A stretch of DNA of 64,000 nt from Sorangium aterium (GTDB lineage Bacteria > Myxococcota_A > Polyangia > Polyangiales > Polyangiaceae), in the NCBI RefSeq assembly GCF_028368935.1, contig NZ_JAQNDK010000001.1, forward strand, positions 124,001 to 188,000, written 5' to 3'. The position numbers and the translations under genes were made by a program. This document shows, one piece after another, positions 1 through 19,733 of this stretch. The notes below the pieces were generated by a model. The model was not told the origin of the DNA, ran no database searches, and saw only the letters and a list, made by a program, of their open reading frames with translations. The first letter of the stretch is position 1; every line of letters starts with the position of its first letter.

Positions 1-3692
<3,692 letters not shown>

Positions 3693-3696
<4 letters not shown>

Positions 3697-6600
3697 GTGC
3701 TCAGCCTGAGAGTCCGCATCGCGGCGAGCTCCTCCGCGAGCGCGGCGGCCATCTGCTCTTCCGAAAGAGCGTCGAGATCGGCCGCGGCCTCCGGCGGAGG
3801 CGGCCCGGCTCCCCGTGGCTTCGCATCGCGCCCGTCCGACCCGACCTCGGGCCCGAGCAGCTCCTCCGCGACCCTCCGTGAGAGCGCCTCGAGCGTCGGA
3901 TAGTCGATGAGGAGCGTCGCGGAGAAGCGACGGCCGGTGGAGCGCTCGACGAGGTTCCGGAGCTCGACCGCCATCAACGAGTCGAGGCCGAGCTCGCGGA
4001 GCGGGCGGCGCGGATCGATGGGGTCCAAGGGTTCGAGCTTCATGATCTTCACCACCAGCGAGCGGACGTGCTCCACCACCATCGCGGAGCGCGCCCGCGG
4101 GGGCGCCTCGGACAGGTGGCGCCACAGGCCATCCTCCTCGCCGGCCGCGGGCGCCGGCTCGCGAGGCGCGCCTTCGACCTCGAGGCGCTCGAACAGCGGC
4201 CGCCGCCGCATCGCCTCCTGGATCGCCTTGAAGACGCGAAGGTCGACCCGGGCTACCACCGCCTGCGCGACGTCGCCTCCGGCGAGGCGCTCCAGCATCG
4301 CGAGGGCGTCTCCAGGCGAGAGGGCAGTGATCCCGATCCGCTCGAGCTCCGCCAGGAGCTCGGGCGAGGCCATGCCTCCGTCCGCCCAGGGCCCCCAGTT
4401 CACGCTGACGTAGGGCCGGCCCTCGCGCCGGCGCGCGTGCGCCAGGGCGTCCAGAAAGGCGTTGGCCGCGGCGTAGTGCGCCATCCCCGCCGAGCCCCAG
4501 ACGGACGCGATCGACGAGAACGAGACGAAGAAGTCGAGGGGCGCGCCGCGCGCGAGCCGATCGAGGAGCCACGCGCCCCTCACCTTGGCGCGGAGCACCG
4601 CCTCGACGGCGCCCTCGTCGAGCGCCGGGATCGGCCGTGTGTCCGCGAAGCCCGCGGCGTGCACGATGCCGCGCAGCGGGAGCTCCTCTGCGCGCAGCGA
4701 CGCGAAGAGCTCGGTCATCCGCGCTTCGTCCCCCACGTCGGCGGCGATCACCCGCACGCTCGTCCCCTCCACCTCGAGGGCGCGGACGGCAGAGATCGCC
4801 GGCTGGAGCGGGTGATCCGGCGGCAGATCGGCCCACATGTCGCGCGGCGGCAGCCCGCGGCGTCCGACCAGCGTGAGGTGCCTCGCGCCGCGCGCGAAGA
4901 GCCATCGCGCCACCGCGAGGCCGAGCGCGCCGAGCCCGCCCGTGATCAGGTAGATCGCGTCGGCTCTCACCTCGACCTGCGGCGCCTCCTGGACGGCTTG
5001 CCGCGCGAGCCGGGCGACATGACGCTGGCCGCCCCGGAAGGCGATCTGATCCTCGCCGTCGGGGCGCTCGATGACGTCGAGCAGCAGCGCCGCGTCGGCG
5101 TCGGACGCCTCCGGCGCCAGATCCAGGAGCCCGCCCCACTGCTCGGGGTATTCGAGCGCCGCCACCCGCCCGAGCCCCCATACCGGCGCCGCAGCGATCG
5201 CCGGACCTGCGCCGGAGACCGGCTGCGCGCCGCGCGTGACGGCCCAGAGCCGGGCGGAGCGAGCCTCCGGCACGTCCGCGAGCGCCTGGATCGACGCGAG
5301 CAGGCTCACGCAGCCCATCGCTTGCGCCGCGTCGAGCGCCTCCGTCGAGGCTGGCTCCGCCGTCCCCGCGTCGAGGCTCCCGAGGTGCAGGAGCCCGCGG
5401 AGAGGTCGATCGTCCCTATGCGCCGCGTCCCGGAGGATCTCCGCGAGCCGCTCGCAGCGCGCGGCGTCGCTCGGACGGACGAGATCGCAGCGCTCGCCCT
5501 TCGCCTCCAGCAAGCTCGCGAGGCGGGCGCCCACACCCCCGCGATCGGCGACGACGAGCCACGAGCCCGGGCTCTCCGACGCGGGCCGCGGCGATGCCGC
5601 GCGGTACTCCAGCGGCGACCACTCGACCGCGTACACCCCAGCGTCGAGCGAGGCTTCGGCCCGCGCGCCGGCGGAGAGCGGGTGGAGCGCGCCGTTCTCG
5701 AGCGCGGCGGGCATCTCCTCACCCCAGGCCGCCGCGGCATACGGGAGCGGCGCGCTCATCCGGCCCCGGGCGGCGCGGGAGACGTGCTCTGCGCGCGCGT
5801 AGCCGTCCTTGCGCAGGACCAGGAGGACGTAGCTCACGAGCTTCTTTTCGAGCATCCGGCCGAGGTTCGCGTACGACCGGAAGCTCTGGAGGACGAGCGG
5901 ATCGAGCCCCGGACCGACCTCGGCGAAGCGCTCTTCCAGGCGCTCGTCGTGGAAGAAGTTCCCGACCTCGCGGCTGACGTCCACGCACTCGGCCACGCTG
6001 AGCCGGTAGCGCGCGAACAGGTCGCACCACTCGTCCCGGGTCACGAGGTACGACGACGTCTCCTCGTGCACGATGGACGACGCGCCGTTGGAGACGAAGT
6101 CCGCCATCACGACGAAGCCGCCCTGCTGGAGGTGCCGGCTGACGTTCGCGAAGAGCGCGTCTTTGTCCGCGATGTGCGCGGCCACCTCGAACCCGAGGAT
6201 CACGTCGTACTGCGACGGGAAGTCGTGCCGCGTGCTGTCGCAGTTGAAGATTTTCACGCGATCTTCGAGCCTGCGGGCGCGGAGCTTTCGATGACCGATC
6301 CGGGCCTGCTCCGGGGAGATCGTGTAGCCGTGGAGCTCGAGGTGCGGGTGCTGCTCCGCGAGCGCGATGAGATCCGCGGCGTGGCCGCACCCGAAGTCGA
6401 GCACCTTGGAGCAGGAAAGGAAATCGACGTGCCGGAACGCGACCTGCCGCATTTCGCGCTGGGCGGCGCTGACGCGCGCGAAATCCGCCGCGTGCATTCG
6501 CGGGCGAGCCATGGTCCGGAGCCAGGAGAACTCCGGAACAGCCTCTCGGAACGGCGGGAAGGTGAGGTAGGCCTGCTCGAGCGAATCCCTCTCGGGCGCG

Positions 6601-9443
6601 TCGCCCGCGTCCACCGTGGAGAGCGCATCGTAGTAGCGGGCAACCGACGTATCGGCGCTGGCCGGCGCGACCGCGCCGTTCTTGGTGACGGAAGGCGGGT
6701 CGATCCAGCATCGACGGCGCTGGAAGGGGTACGTGGGCAGCACGAGCTTGCGCCGGGCCCGGTCGCGGTCGAAGCCCGCGAAGTCCACCTTCGCGCCTCG
6801 CACGTACAGCGCCCCAAGGCTCTCCAGCATCTGCGCGCAATCCGAGCGCTTCGGCCGCAACGACGGCAGCCAAACCCCTACCCCCTCTGGCACGCATCGC
6901 CGTCCCATCGCCGAGAGCACAGGGCTCGGCCCCACCTCCACGAACGCTTCCGCTCCAGCCTCCTGCAGCGCCCGTATCCCCTCCATGAACCGCACAGGCG
7001 CCCGCACATGCCTCGACCAGTACGACGCCTGCGTCACTTCCTCGCCCGCCGCTCTCCCCGTCACGTTTGCGATCAGCTTCCGCTGCGGTAGCCCAAGCTT
7101 CACCTTCGACGCCGCCCGCTCGAACGCCTCCACCATCGGCCCCATCAGCGGCGAGTGGAACGCGTGCGATACGTTCAGCCAACGGCTCTTGACCCCGCGC
7201 GCCTCTAACGCCTCCACCACCGCCGTCACCGCCCCGCGCGCCCCCGACACCACCGTCTCCAACGGCCCGTTCACCGCCGCGACCGACACCTCCGCCGCGT
7301 ACGGACTCACCGCCTCTGCCACCGTCGCCTCGTCCGCGAACAGCGCCGCCATCGCTCCCTGCTTCGGCAGCGCCTGCATCAGACGCCCCCGCATCGCGAT
7401 GAGCTCGAGCCCCTGCTCCAGCCCCATCACCCCCGCAACGCACGCCGCCACGTACTCGCCCACGCTGTGCCCAAGCACCGCAATCGGCTCTATCCCCCAC
7501 GCCTTCCACTGCGCGCTCAGCGCATACTCCACCGCGAACAGCGCGGGTTGCGTGTACCCCGTCTCGTCCAGCGGGCTCGCCTGCCCCTCCGACGGATACA
7601 GCACTTCGATCAGCGGCCTCTCCAGGTGCCCACGCAACAGCGCGTCGCACTCCTCGATCGCCCGCCGGAACACAGGCTCTGTCGCGAACAGCTCTCGCCC
7701 CATCCCCACGTATTGCGAGCCCTGGCCCGTGAACAGGAACGCCACGCGAGGCCCCTCCGCCCGCTCCACCCGCCCCTGCTCCGCCTGCTCCGCTGGCTCG
7801 CCACGCGCCAACGCACTGAGCCGCTCCTGCATCTGGGCCCGGGACGACGCCACCACCGACAGCCGGTGCGCGAAGTGCGCTCTGCCCGTGTGCGCCGTGA
7901 AGCCCACGTCCCCGAGCTTCTCGTCCGGGTGCGACCCGAGGTGCTCCGCGTACCGCCCCGCCAGTGCGCGCAACGCCTCCTCCCGCTTCGCCGAGATGCA
8001 CAGCAGCTGCGCCGGACGCTCCGCTCCGGCCTCCTTCACCTCCGGCCGTTCCGGCGCCTCTTCCAGCACCACGTGCGCGTTGATCCCGCTCATTCCGAAC
8101 GAGCTCACCCCTGCTACGCGCCGCTCGCCTTTCGCCGAAGGCCACCGCGTCCGCTCCATCGGCACCCGCACCGGCAGCTCCGACCACGCCACGTGCGGGC
8201 TCGGCTGCCGCAGGTGCGGCTGCGCGGGCAGCTCTCCGTGCTGCATCGCCAGCGCCACCTTCAGCACCCCCGCCACCCCCGCCGCCGCCTCCAGGTGCCC
8301 GATGTTCGCCTTGACCGCTCCCACCCACAGCGGCCGCTCCGGCGAGCGACCCGGCCCGAACACCTCACCCAGCGCGTTCAGCTCGATCGGGTCCCCGAGC
8401 GACGTGCCCGTGCCATGCGCCTCGACGTAGCTCACCTGCGACGCTTCCACCCCCGCGGCCTCCAGCGCCCGCCGGATCAGCGCCCGCTGCGCCACCCCGT
8501 TGGGCACCGTCAGCCCACCGCTCGGCCCGTCATGGTTGACCGCCGAGCCTCGGAGGATCGCGAGGACGTTGTCGCCGTCCGCCAGCGCATCCGACAGGCG
8601 CTTGAGCACCACCACCCCGCACCCCTCGCCCCGGCCGTAGCCGTCCGCAGACGCGTCGAACGTCTTGCACCGACCGTCCGGCGCGAGCGCCCGGAGCCGC
8701 GAGAGCGCGGCCCATGGATCGGGCGACAGCATCAAGCTCGCGCCGCCCGCGAGGGCCACGCGGCACTCGCCGTTTCGCAGGCTCTGGCAGGCCAGATGGA
8801 TCGCCACGAGCGACGACGAGCACGCGGTGGTCACCACCATCGAAGGGCCCTGCAGGCCGAGCACATACGAGAGGCGGCCCGCGGCAAAGCTGAACTCGTT
8901 CCCGCTCGCGGCGTACCCGTCGCTCCCGCCGCGCGTCTGCGCCGCGCTGATCAGGTGGGCGTAGTCGTTGCTCATCATCCCGATGAACACGCCGGTCGAG
9001 CTCCCGAACAGGGCGTCCGGGGATTGCCCTGCCCGCTCGAGCGCCTCCCAGCTCACCTCGAGCAGCAGGCGCTGCTGGGGATCGAGGCTCTGCGCCTCGC
9101 GCGGCGAGATCCCGAAGAAGGATGGATCGAACTGGTCGACGGAGCGCAGGAAGCTGCCCCGGCGGGTGTAGCTCTTGCCCGGCTGCTGCGGGTCTGGATC
9201 GAAGAACCCCTCCACGTCCCACCGGTCGGAGGGGATGTCGCTCGTGGCGTCCACGCCCTCGCGGAGCAGCTCCCAGAAGGCCTCCGGGCTGTCGGCGCCG
9301 AGCGGCATGCGGCAGCTCGTCCCGATCACGGCGACGGGCTCGGTCCGCGCGCGCTCGACGGACGCGAGCCGCGCCTCCAGCTCCTCGATGACGACGAGCG
9401 CGCGGAGCAGCGCCGTGCTTTGGTCCTGCTTGCTCTGGCTCAC
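3693..9443 (-). CDS. Type I PKS module KS-AT-cMT-KR-ACP
   Basis: A 1916-residue single-module PKS. GTG 9443 is chosen because it overlaps the upstream stop (GTGA, 9443-9440), as at the other junctions; the frame stays open further upstream but only as antisense-like filler. Order: coiled-coil docking helix (5-35), KS (40-465, [17 protein letters not shown]), AT (565-860, GHSVGEY with HAFH, a malonyl-CoA signature), C-methyltransferase (about 910-1200, SAM motif VLDFGCGHAAD near 1016), KR (1250-1650, TGGLGALG near 1501, Ser/Tyr/Asn catalytic set present) and ACP (LGLDSLMAVELRN near 1819). The KR lacks LDD (it reads FADTRP) and has Trp eight residues before the catalytic Tyr, the A-type pattern. 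There is no DH. Predicted step: malonate extension, SAM-dependent alpha-methylation, reduction to an L-configured beta-hydroxyl. The AT and half the KS lie in a long DNA repeat shared with the gene at 15006-19733. Confidence 0.95.
6721..8680. repeat. Long DNA repeat, copy 1 (KS C-terminal half plus AT)
   Basis: About 1.96 kb that matches 17005-18965 almost base for base with no net length change. The part up to about 8090 is also shared with 12284-13655 and 22641-23950. It covers the KS from the YGRGEGCGV region through the whole AT to the [10 protein letters not shown] post-AT motif. Boundaries were read by eye. Confidence 0.85.
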
Positions 9444-10647
9444 TTCAACCTCTTCTTGATCGCATCGAGCTTCTCCAGCAGGAGCTCCGAGAGCTCGCCC
9501 TCGGACATCTCCTTCAGCCTCTCGATCCGCGCTCCCCTCTCGTCGGTCGCGGGGGCGGGCACGGCCGCGGAAGGCGCCGGGGCGACCGGGATCGCGAGCA
9601 CCTCGTCGGCCAGGTAGCCGGTCAGCGCCTCGACCGTCGGGTAGTCGAACAGCAGCGTCGAGGGGAGCGCGCGGCCCACGTGGCGCTGGAGGCGGCCTCG
9701 GAGCTCGACGGCCATCAGCGAGTCGAGCCCCAGATCGAAGAGCCGCTGCCGGATCTCGAGCGGGTGCGCGGGCCCGAGCCCGAGGATCGCGGCGACCTGC
9801 TCCTTCACGAAGGCGTCGATCAACCCGCGGCGCGCGGGCGCCGGAGCCTCCGCGAGCCTTCGGCGGAGATCTTCGCGATCCGCGCCGGCCGCGCCGTCGC
9901 GGCGATCCTCGCGAACGAGCTCGGCCAGCACGGGCGGCGCTCCGGCAGGGTGCTGCTCGAGGTCCAGCGACCACCGGGTGACAGGCAGCACCGCGGCCTG
10001 GGTCGCGCCCTCGGCCAGGAGCCGCTCGAGCCACCTGAGCCCCTCCGCCGGCGGGATCGCTCCCACGCCGCGGGTCCCCTGACGTCGCTGCGCGGACGCC
10101 TTCACCCCGCCCGCCATCCCGGCGCCGGCCCAGGCGCCCCAGTTGATGCTGAGCCCCACGAGCCCCAGGGCCCGCCGGTGGTGCGAAAGGGCGTCGAGGA
10201 AGGCGTTCGCCGCCGCGTAGTTGCCTTGCCCGGCCGCCCCCAGCAGCGACGCGCCCGAGGAGAAGAGCACGAACAGATCGAGATCGAGCGCCCGCGTGCG
10301 GCGGTGCAGGTTCCACGCGCCCGCGATCTTCGGCGCCATCACCCGCGCGAGGCGCTCCGCGCTCTGCTGCTCCAGCACGCCGTCGTCGAGCACGCCGGCG
10401 GCGTGCACCACGCCGCGCAGCGGAAGACCGCTGGCGGAGATCGCGTCCAGCACCCGGCCGAGCGCCGCGTCGTCGGCCACGTCCGCCTGCATCGGTACGA
10501 CCTCTGCTCCCGCCTCTGCGAGCTCGCGCAGCGCGGCCTGCACCGGCTCCAGCGGCTCGCGCCGCCCGACGAGGTAAAGCCGCCGCGCGCCGCGCTCGAC
10601 CATCCACCGCGCCACGTGCAGGCCGAGCGCGCCGAGGCCGCCGGTGA

Positions 10648-15005
<4,358 letters not shown>

Positions 15006-15009
<4 letters not shown>

Positions 15010-18000
15010 GAAGGCCCTCCGGACGCGATCCGGGCCAGCATCCGCTCGACGTCGTCGTTCGAGAGTCGCTCCACGCTGTCCAGGAGCCCCCCGAGCGCCT
15101 CCGCCTCGGTGAGCCCCCCGAGCGCCTCCGCCTCGGTCGCCCGCTCCGCCGGCTCCGGCGCGAGCACCTCTGCTTCGAGGTAGCTCGTGAGCGCTTCGAT
15201 CGAGGGGTGATTCAGCGCCAAAGTCGCCGGCAGCGCGCGCGCCACGCTGCGCTGGAGGCGGTTCTTCAGATCGACGGCCATCAGCGAGTCCATCCCCATG
15301 TCGGCAAACCGGCCCCTGGCGTCGAGCCCGCGATCGTCGCCGAAGCCGAGCACGCGAGCGACCTCCTGGCGCACGTGGGCGAGCAGGATCTCCCGCCGAT
15401 CTGCCGGTTCGGCCTCGGCGATCCGCCGCATCAGATCGGGCGGCGCCTCGGCCGGCGGCCCTTCGCCCGGCCTCTCCACCAGATCGGACAGCAGCCGGAG
15501 CGACGCGCCACCGCGCGCGCTCCGCACGAAGCGCCCCCAGTCGGCGTTCACGGCCACCACGTGCGACCTGTCCTCTGCCAGGAGGCGCTCGAGGAGCGCG
15601 AGCCCGTCCGCGCCAGGGATCATGTCGATGCCCCACTCGTGCCAGCGCTCGCGCTCCCGCTTGCCGGTCGTCCCCGCCATCCCGGCGCCCTCCCACGGCC
15701 CCCACGCGATGCTCAGCGCCGAGAGCCCCTGGGCGCGCCGGTGAACCGCGAGCGCATCCAGGAACGCGTTGGCCGCGGCGTAGCTCCCCTGTCCGAGCGA
15801 TCCCAGCACCCCGGCGGTCGACGAGAAGAGAACGAAAAAGTCGAGGGCTCGATCCCGGGTCGCCCTGTGGAGGTTCCACGCGCCGGCGACCTTCGGGGCG
15901 AGCACGCGACGAAACCGCTCTCCGTCGAGCTGCTGGAGCACCCCATCGTCGAGGACGCCGGCGGCGTGCACGACGCCCGCGAGGGGAGGCATCCCGGCGG
16001 CCATCTCGGAGAGGACCCGCGCCACATCTTCCGGGCGCCCGACATCGGCCTGCGCAACGAGCACCCTCGCGCCCTTCGCCTCGAGCTCCTGAAGCGCCCT
16101 CCGGGCTCCCTCCGGCGGAGGGCGCCGCCCGACCAGGACCAGATGCCTCGCGCCGCGCTCGGTCATCCAGCGCGCGACTTGCAGCCCGAGCCCCCCGAGC
16201 CCGCCGGTGATCAGGTAGGAAGCATCCTGCCGCAGCGCCGCCGGGCCCGGCGGCATCGCAGGAGCGCGGAGCCGCGAGAGGCGGGCCACGAGCCGCGCGC
16301 CGTCCTGCCACGCGATCTGATCTTCCCCGTCGGGTCCGAGGAGCGTCTCGCCCAGCCGCTCGGCCTGCACCTCGGCCGGCGCGGCGTCGAGGTCGATCAG
16401 CCCGCCCCACAGCTCGGGGTGCTCGAGGGCGATCACGCGACCGAGGCCCCACGAGAGCGCTCCTTGCCCGGCGCGGCCCGCGGCGGGCCGGCCGTCGCGG
16501 GTGACCACCCACAGCCGACCTCCCTCCGTGGAGCCCGCGAGGGCCTGGATCACGCCCAGCACGCTGCCGGCGCCGAGCGAGAGGTTCGCGTCGTCCAGGA
16601 GCGAGGCGCCCTCCGCCGCGACCGCGTCGATGCTCCACAGGTGCACGATGCCCTGCCACGCGGAGGTGCTCTCGGGGAGAGCCTCCACGAGCAGGCGCTT
16701 CAGGTCCTCCGGCCTCGCGGGATCAACGCGAAACACCCGATGAGCGCCGAGCTCCAGGCGCTCACCGGCAAAGGCGAGCACGCAGCGATGCCCGCGCTCG
16801 GCGAGCTTCCGGGCCAGCGCCTCGCCCACCCCGCTCCGATCGGCGAGCAGCAGAAAGCTCCCCGCCGGCACCGGAGCTCCGGGCGTGTGGGGTCGAGGCT
16901 GCCAGTCGACTTCGTAGCAACCTGCGCCGTCCTGCCGAGAAGCGTCGTTCGCCGGCGCGCGGGCGGTCCGGTGTCTCTCGATCTCAACCCAGTAGCGCTC
17001 GCGCTGGAAGGGGTAGGTGGGCAGCACGAGCTTGCGCCGGGCCCGGTCGCTGTCGAGCCCCGCGAAGTCCACCTTCGCGCCGCGCACGTACAGCGCCCCA
17101 AGGCTCTCCAGCATCTGCGCGCAATCCGAGCGCTTCGGCCGCAACGACGGCAGCCACACCCCTGCCCCCTCTGGCACGCACCGCCGCCCCATCGCCGAGA
17201 GCACAGGGCTCGGCCCCACCTCCACGAACACCTCTACCCCCGCCTCCAGCAGCGCACGTATCCCCTCCATGAACCGCACCGGCGCCCGCACGTGCCTCGA
17301 CCAGTACGACGCCTGCGCCAGCTCCTCCCGTGCCGCTCTCCCCGTCACGTTCGCGATCAGCTTCCGCTGCGGCGCCGTCATCTTCACCTTCGACACCGCC
17401 CGCTCGAACGCCTCCACCATCGGCCCCATCAGCGGCGAGTGGAACGCGTGCGATACGTTCAGCCAACGACTCTTGACCCCGCGCGCCTCTAACGCCTCCA
17501 CCACCGCCGTCACCGCCCCGCGCGCCCCGGACACCACCGTCTCCGACGGCCCGTTCACCGCCGCGACCGACACCTCCGCCGCGTACGGCCTCACCGCCTC
17601 TGCCACCGTCGCCTCGTCCGCGAACAGCGCCGCCATCGCTCCCTGCTTCGGCAACGCCTGCATCAGGCGCCCTCGCGTCGCGATGAGCTCGAGCCCCTGC
17701 TCCAGCCCCATCACCCCCGCAACGCACGCCGCCACGTACTCGCCCACGCTGTGCCCAAGCACCGCAATCGGCTCTATCCCCCACGCCTTCCACTGCGCGC
17801 TCAGCGCATACTCCACCGCGAACAGCGCGGGCTGCGTGTACTCCGTCTCGTCCAGCGGGCTCGACTGCCCCTCCGACGGATACAGCACCTCGAGCAGCGG
17901 CCTCTCCAGGTGCCCCCGCAACAGCGCGTCGCACTCCTCGAGCGCCCGCCGGAACACAGGCTCTGTCGCGAACAGCTCTCGCCCCATCCCCACGTACTGC

Positions 18001-19733
18001 GAGCCCTGTCCGGTGAACAGGAACGCCACCCGCGGGCCGTCAGGACGCTCTACCCGCCCCTGCTCCGTCTGCTCCGCTGGCTCGCCACGCGCATACACAC
18101 TGAGCCGCTCCTGCATCTGGGCCCGGGACGACGCCACCACCGACAGCCGGTGCGCGAAGTGCGCTCTGCCCGTGTGCGCCGTGAAGCCCACGTCCCCGAG
18201 CTTCTCCTCCGGGTGCGACCCGAGGTGCTCCGCGTACCGCCCCGCCAGTGCACGCAACGCCTCCTCCCGCTTCGCCGAGATGCACAACAGCTGCGCCGGA
18301 CGCTCCGCTCCCGCCTCCGGCACCTCCGGCCGCTCCGGCGCCTCTTCCAGCACCACGTGCGCGTTGATCCCGCTCATTCCGAACGAGCTCACCCCTGCTA
18401 CGCGCCGCTCGCCTTTCGCCGAAGGCCACCGCGTCCGCTCCATCGGCACCCGCACCGGCAGCTCCGACCACGCCACGTGCGGGCTCGGCTGCCGCAGGTG
18501 CGGCTGCGCGGGCAGCTCTCCGTGCTGCATCGCCAGCGCCACCTTCAGCACCCCCGCCACCCCCGCCGCCGCCTCCAGGTGCCCGATGTTCGCCTTGACC
18601 GCTCCCACCCACAGCGGCCGCTCCGGCGAGCGACCCGGCCCGAACACCTCACCCAGCGCGTTCAGCTCGATCGGGTCCCCGAGCGACGTGCCCGTGCCAT
18701 GCGCCTCGACGTAGCTCACCTGCGACGCTTCCACCCCCGAGGCCCCCAGCGCCCGCCGGATCAGCGCCCGCTGCGCCACCCCATTGGGCACCGTCAGCCC
18801 CCCGCTCGGCCCGTCGTGGTTGACCGCCGAGCCTCGGATCAGCGCCACGATCGGGTCGCCGTCCGCCAGCGCGTCCGACAGGCGCTTGAGCACCACCACC
18901 CCGCACCCCTCGCCTCGGCCGTAGCCGTCCGCAGACGCGTCGAACGCCTTGCTCCGCCCGTCCGGCGCGAGCGCCCGCAGGTGGGAGAGCACGATGTTGG
19001 GGCGCGGCGACAGGATCAGGTTCACGCCGCCGGCGAGGGCCACGCGACACTCGCCGTCTCGCAGGCTCTGGCAGGCCAGATGGATCGCGACCAGCGACGA
19101 CGAGCACGCCGTGTCCAGCGCCATGCAGGGGCCATGCACGCCGAGCGCGTAGGATATCCGGCCCGCCTGGAAGCTGAAGCCGTTGCCCGTGCCCACATAG
19201 CCATCGAGACGCTCCTCGCTGACGTGGTCGGCGACGAGCAGCCCGTAGTCCCCGTTCATGATCCCGACGAACACGCCGGTCGCCGTACCTGCCAGATCGG
19301 GAGCGGCGATCGCGGCCCGTTCGAGCGCTTCCCAGCTCACCTCGAGGAGCAAGCGCTGCTGCGGATCGAGGCCTTCGGCCTCGCGCGGCGAGATCCCGAA
19401 GAAGCCCGCGTCGAACCGATCCACCTCGTCGAGGAAGGCGCCGCGGCGCGTGTACATCTTCCCCGGCGCGCCCGGCGTCGGATGGTAGTACGCGTCGATG
19501 TCCCATCGGTCCTTCGGCACGTCCCGGACCGCATCGCGCCCCTCGCGAAGGACGCTCCAGAAAGCCTCCGGATCGGATGCGCCGGGGAAGCGGCAAGCCG
19601 CCCCGACGATGGCTATCGGCTCGCGGCGCGCCCGCTCGATCGCGTCGAGGCGAGCACGCATCTTCTTCAGCGCGAACAGCGCGCTCTGGAGCGGCGACAG
19701 CTCGTCGGACCCGGCGTCGGAGGTGGCGCTCAT
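15006..19733 (-). CDS. Type I PKS module KS-AT-KR-ACP
   Basis: A 1575-residue module starting at ATG 19733, overlapping the upstream stop (ATGA, 19733-19730). Order: coiled-coil docking (about 15-42), KS (45-470, [17 protein letters not shown]), AT (565-860, GHSVGEY, HAFH: malonyl type), KR (980-1390, TGGLGGLG near 1176, LDD motif so B-type, Ser and Tyr/Asn catalytic residues present) and ACP ([13 protein letters not shown] near 1481). DH and ER are absent, so the predicted product is a D-configured beta-hydroxyl. The C-terminal linker holds a small in-frame duplication of nine residues (TEAEALGGL twice), followed by a docking tail ([13 protein letters not shown]). The KS-C-terminal/AT DNA is near-identical to that of the gene at 3693-9443. 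Confidence 0.95.
15084..15137. repeat. 27-bp tandem duplication, two units
   Basis: Two adjacent perfect 27-base units encode TEAEALGGL twice in the ACP-docking linker of the PKS at 15006-19733. The duplication is in frame, so it only lengthens a flexible linker. Confidence 0.9.
17005..18965. repeat. Long DNA repeat, copy 3 (KS C-terminal half plus AT)
   Basis: Partner of 6721-8680, with scattered base differences only. The N-terminal halves of the two KSs and everything after the AT are clearly different, so only this block was exchanged or copied. Confidence 0.85.

Noticed and set aside
5500-6700. An enoyl reductase between AT and KR in the cMT module
   Set aside because: The segment carries SAM-binding VLDFGCG and no NADPH-binding ER motif; it is a C-methyltransferase followed by the KR structural half.
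4068-7091. A 1007-codon plus-strand open frame
   Set aside because: Antisense to the KR/cMT region of a clear PKS, no recognisable motifs and no ribosome binding site. The same holds for similar long plus-strand frames at 85-2595, 19577-23128 and 35798-38572.
9440-10615. A free-standing KR-ACP gene starting at ATG 10615
   Set aside because: The start would cut off the TGGxGxxG nucleotide-binding motif, and the sequence continues the upstream KR exactly. It is a frameshifted remainder.
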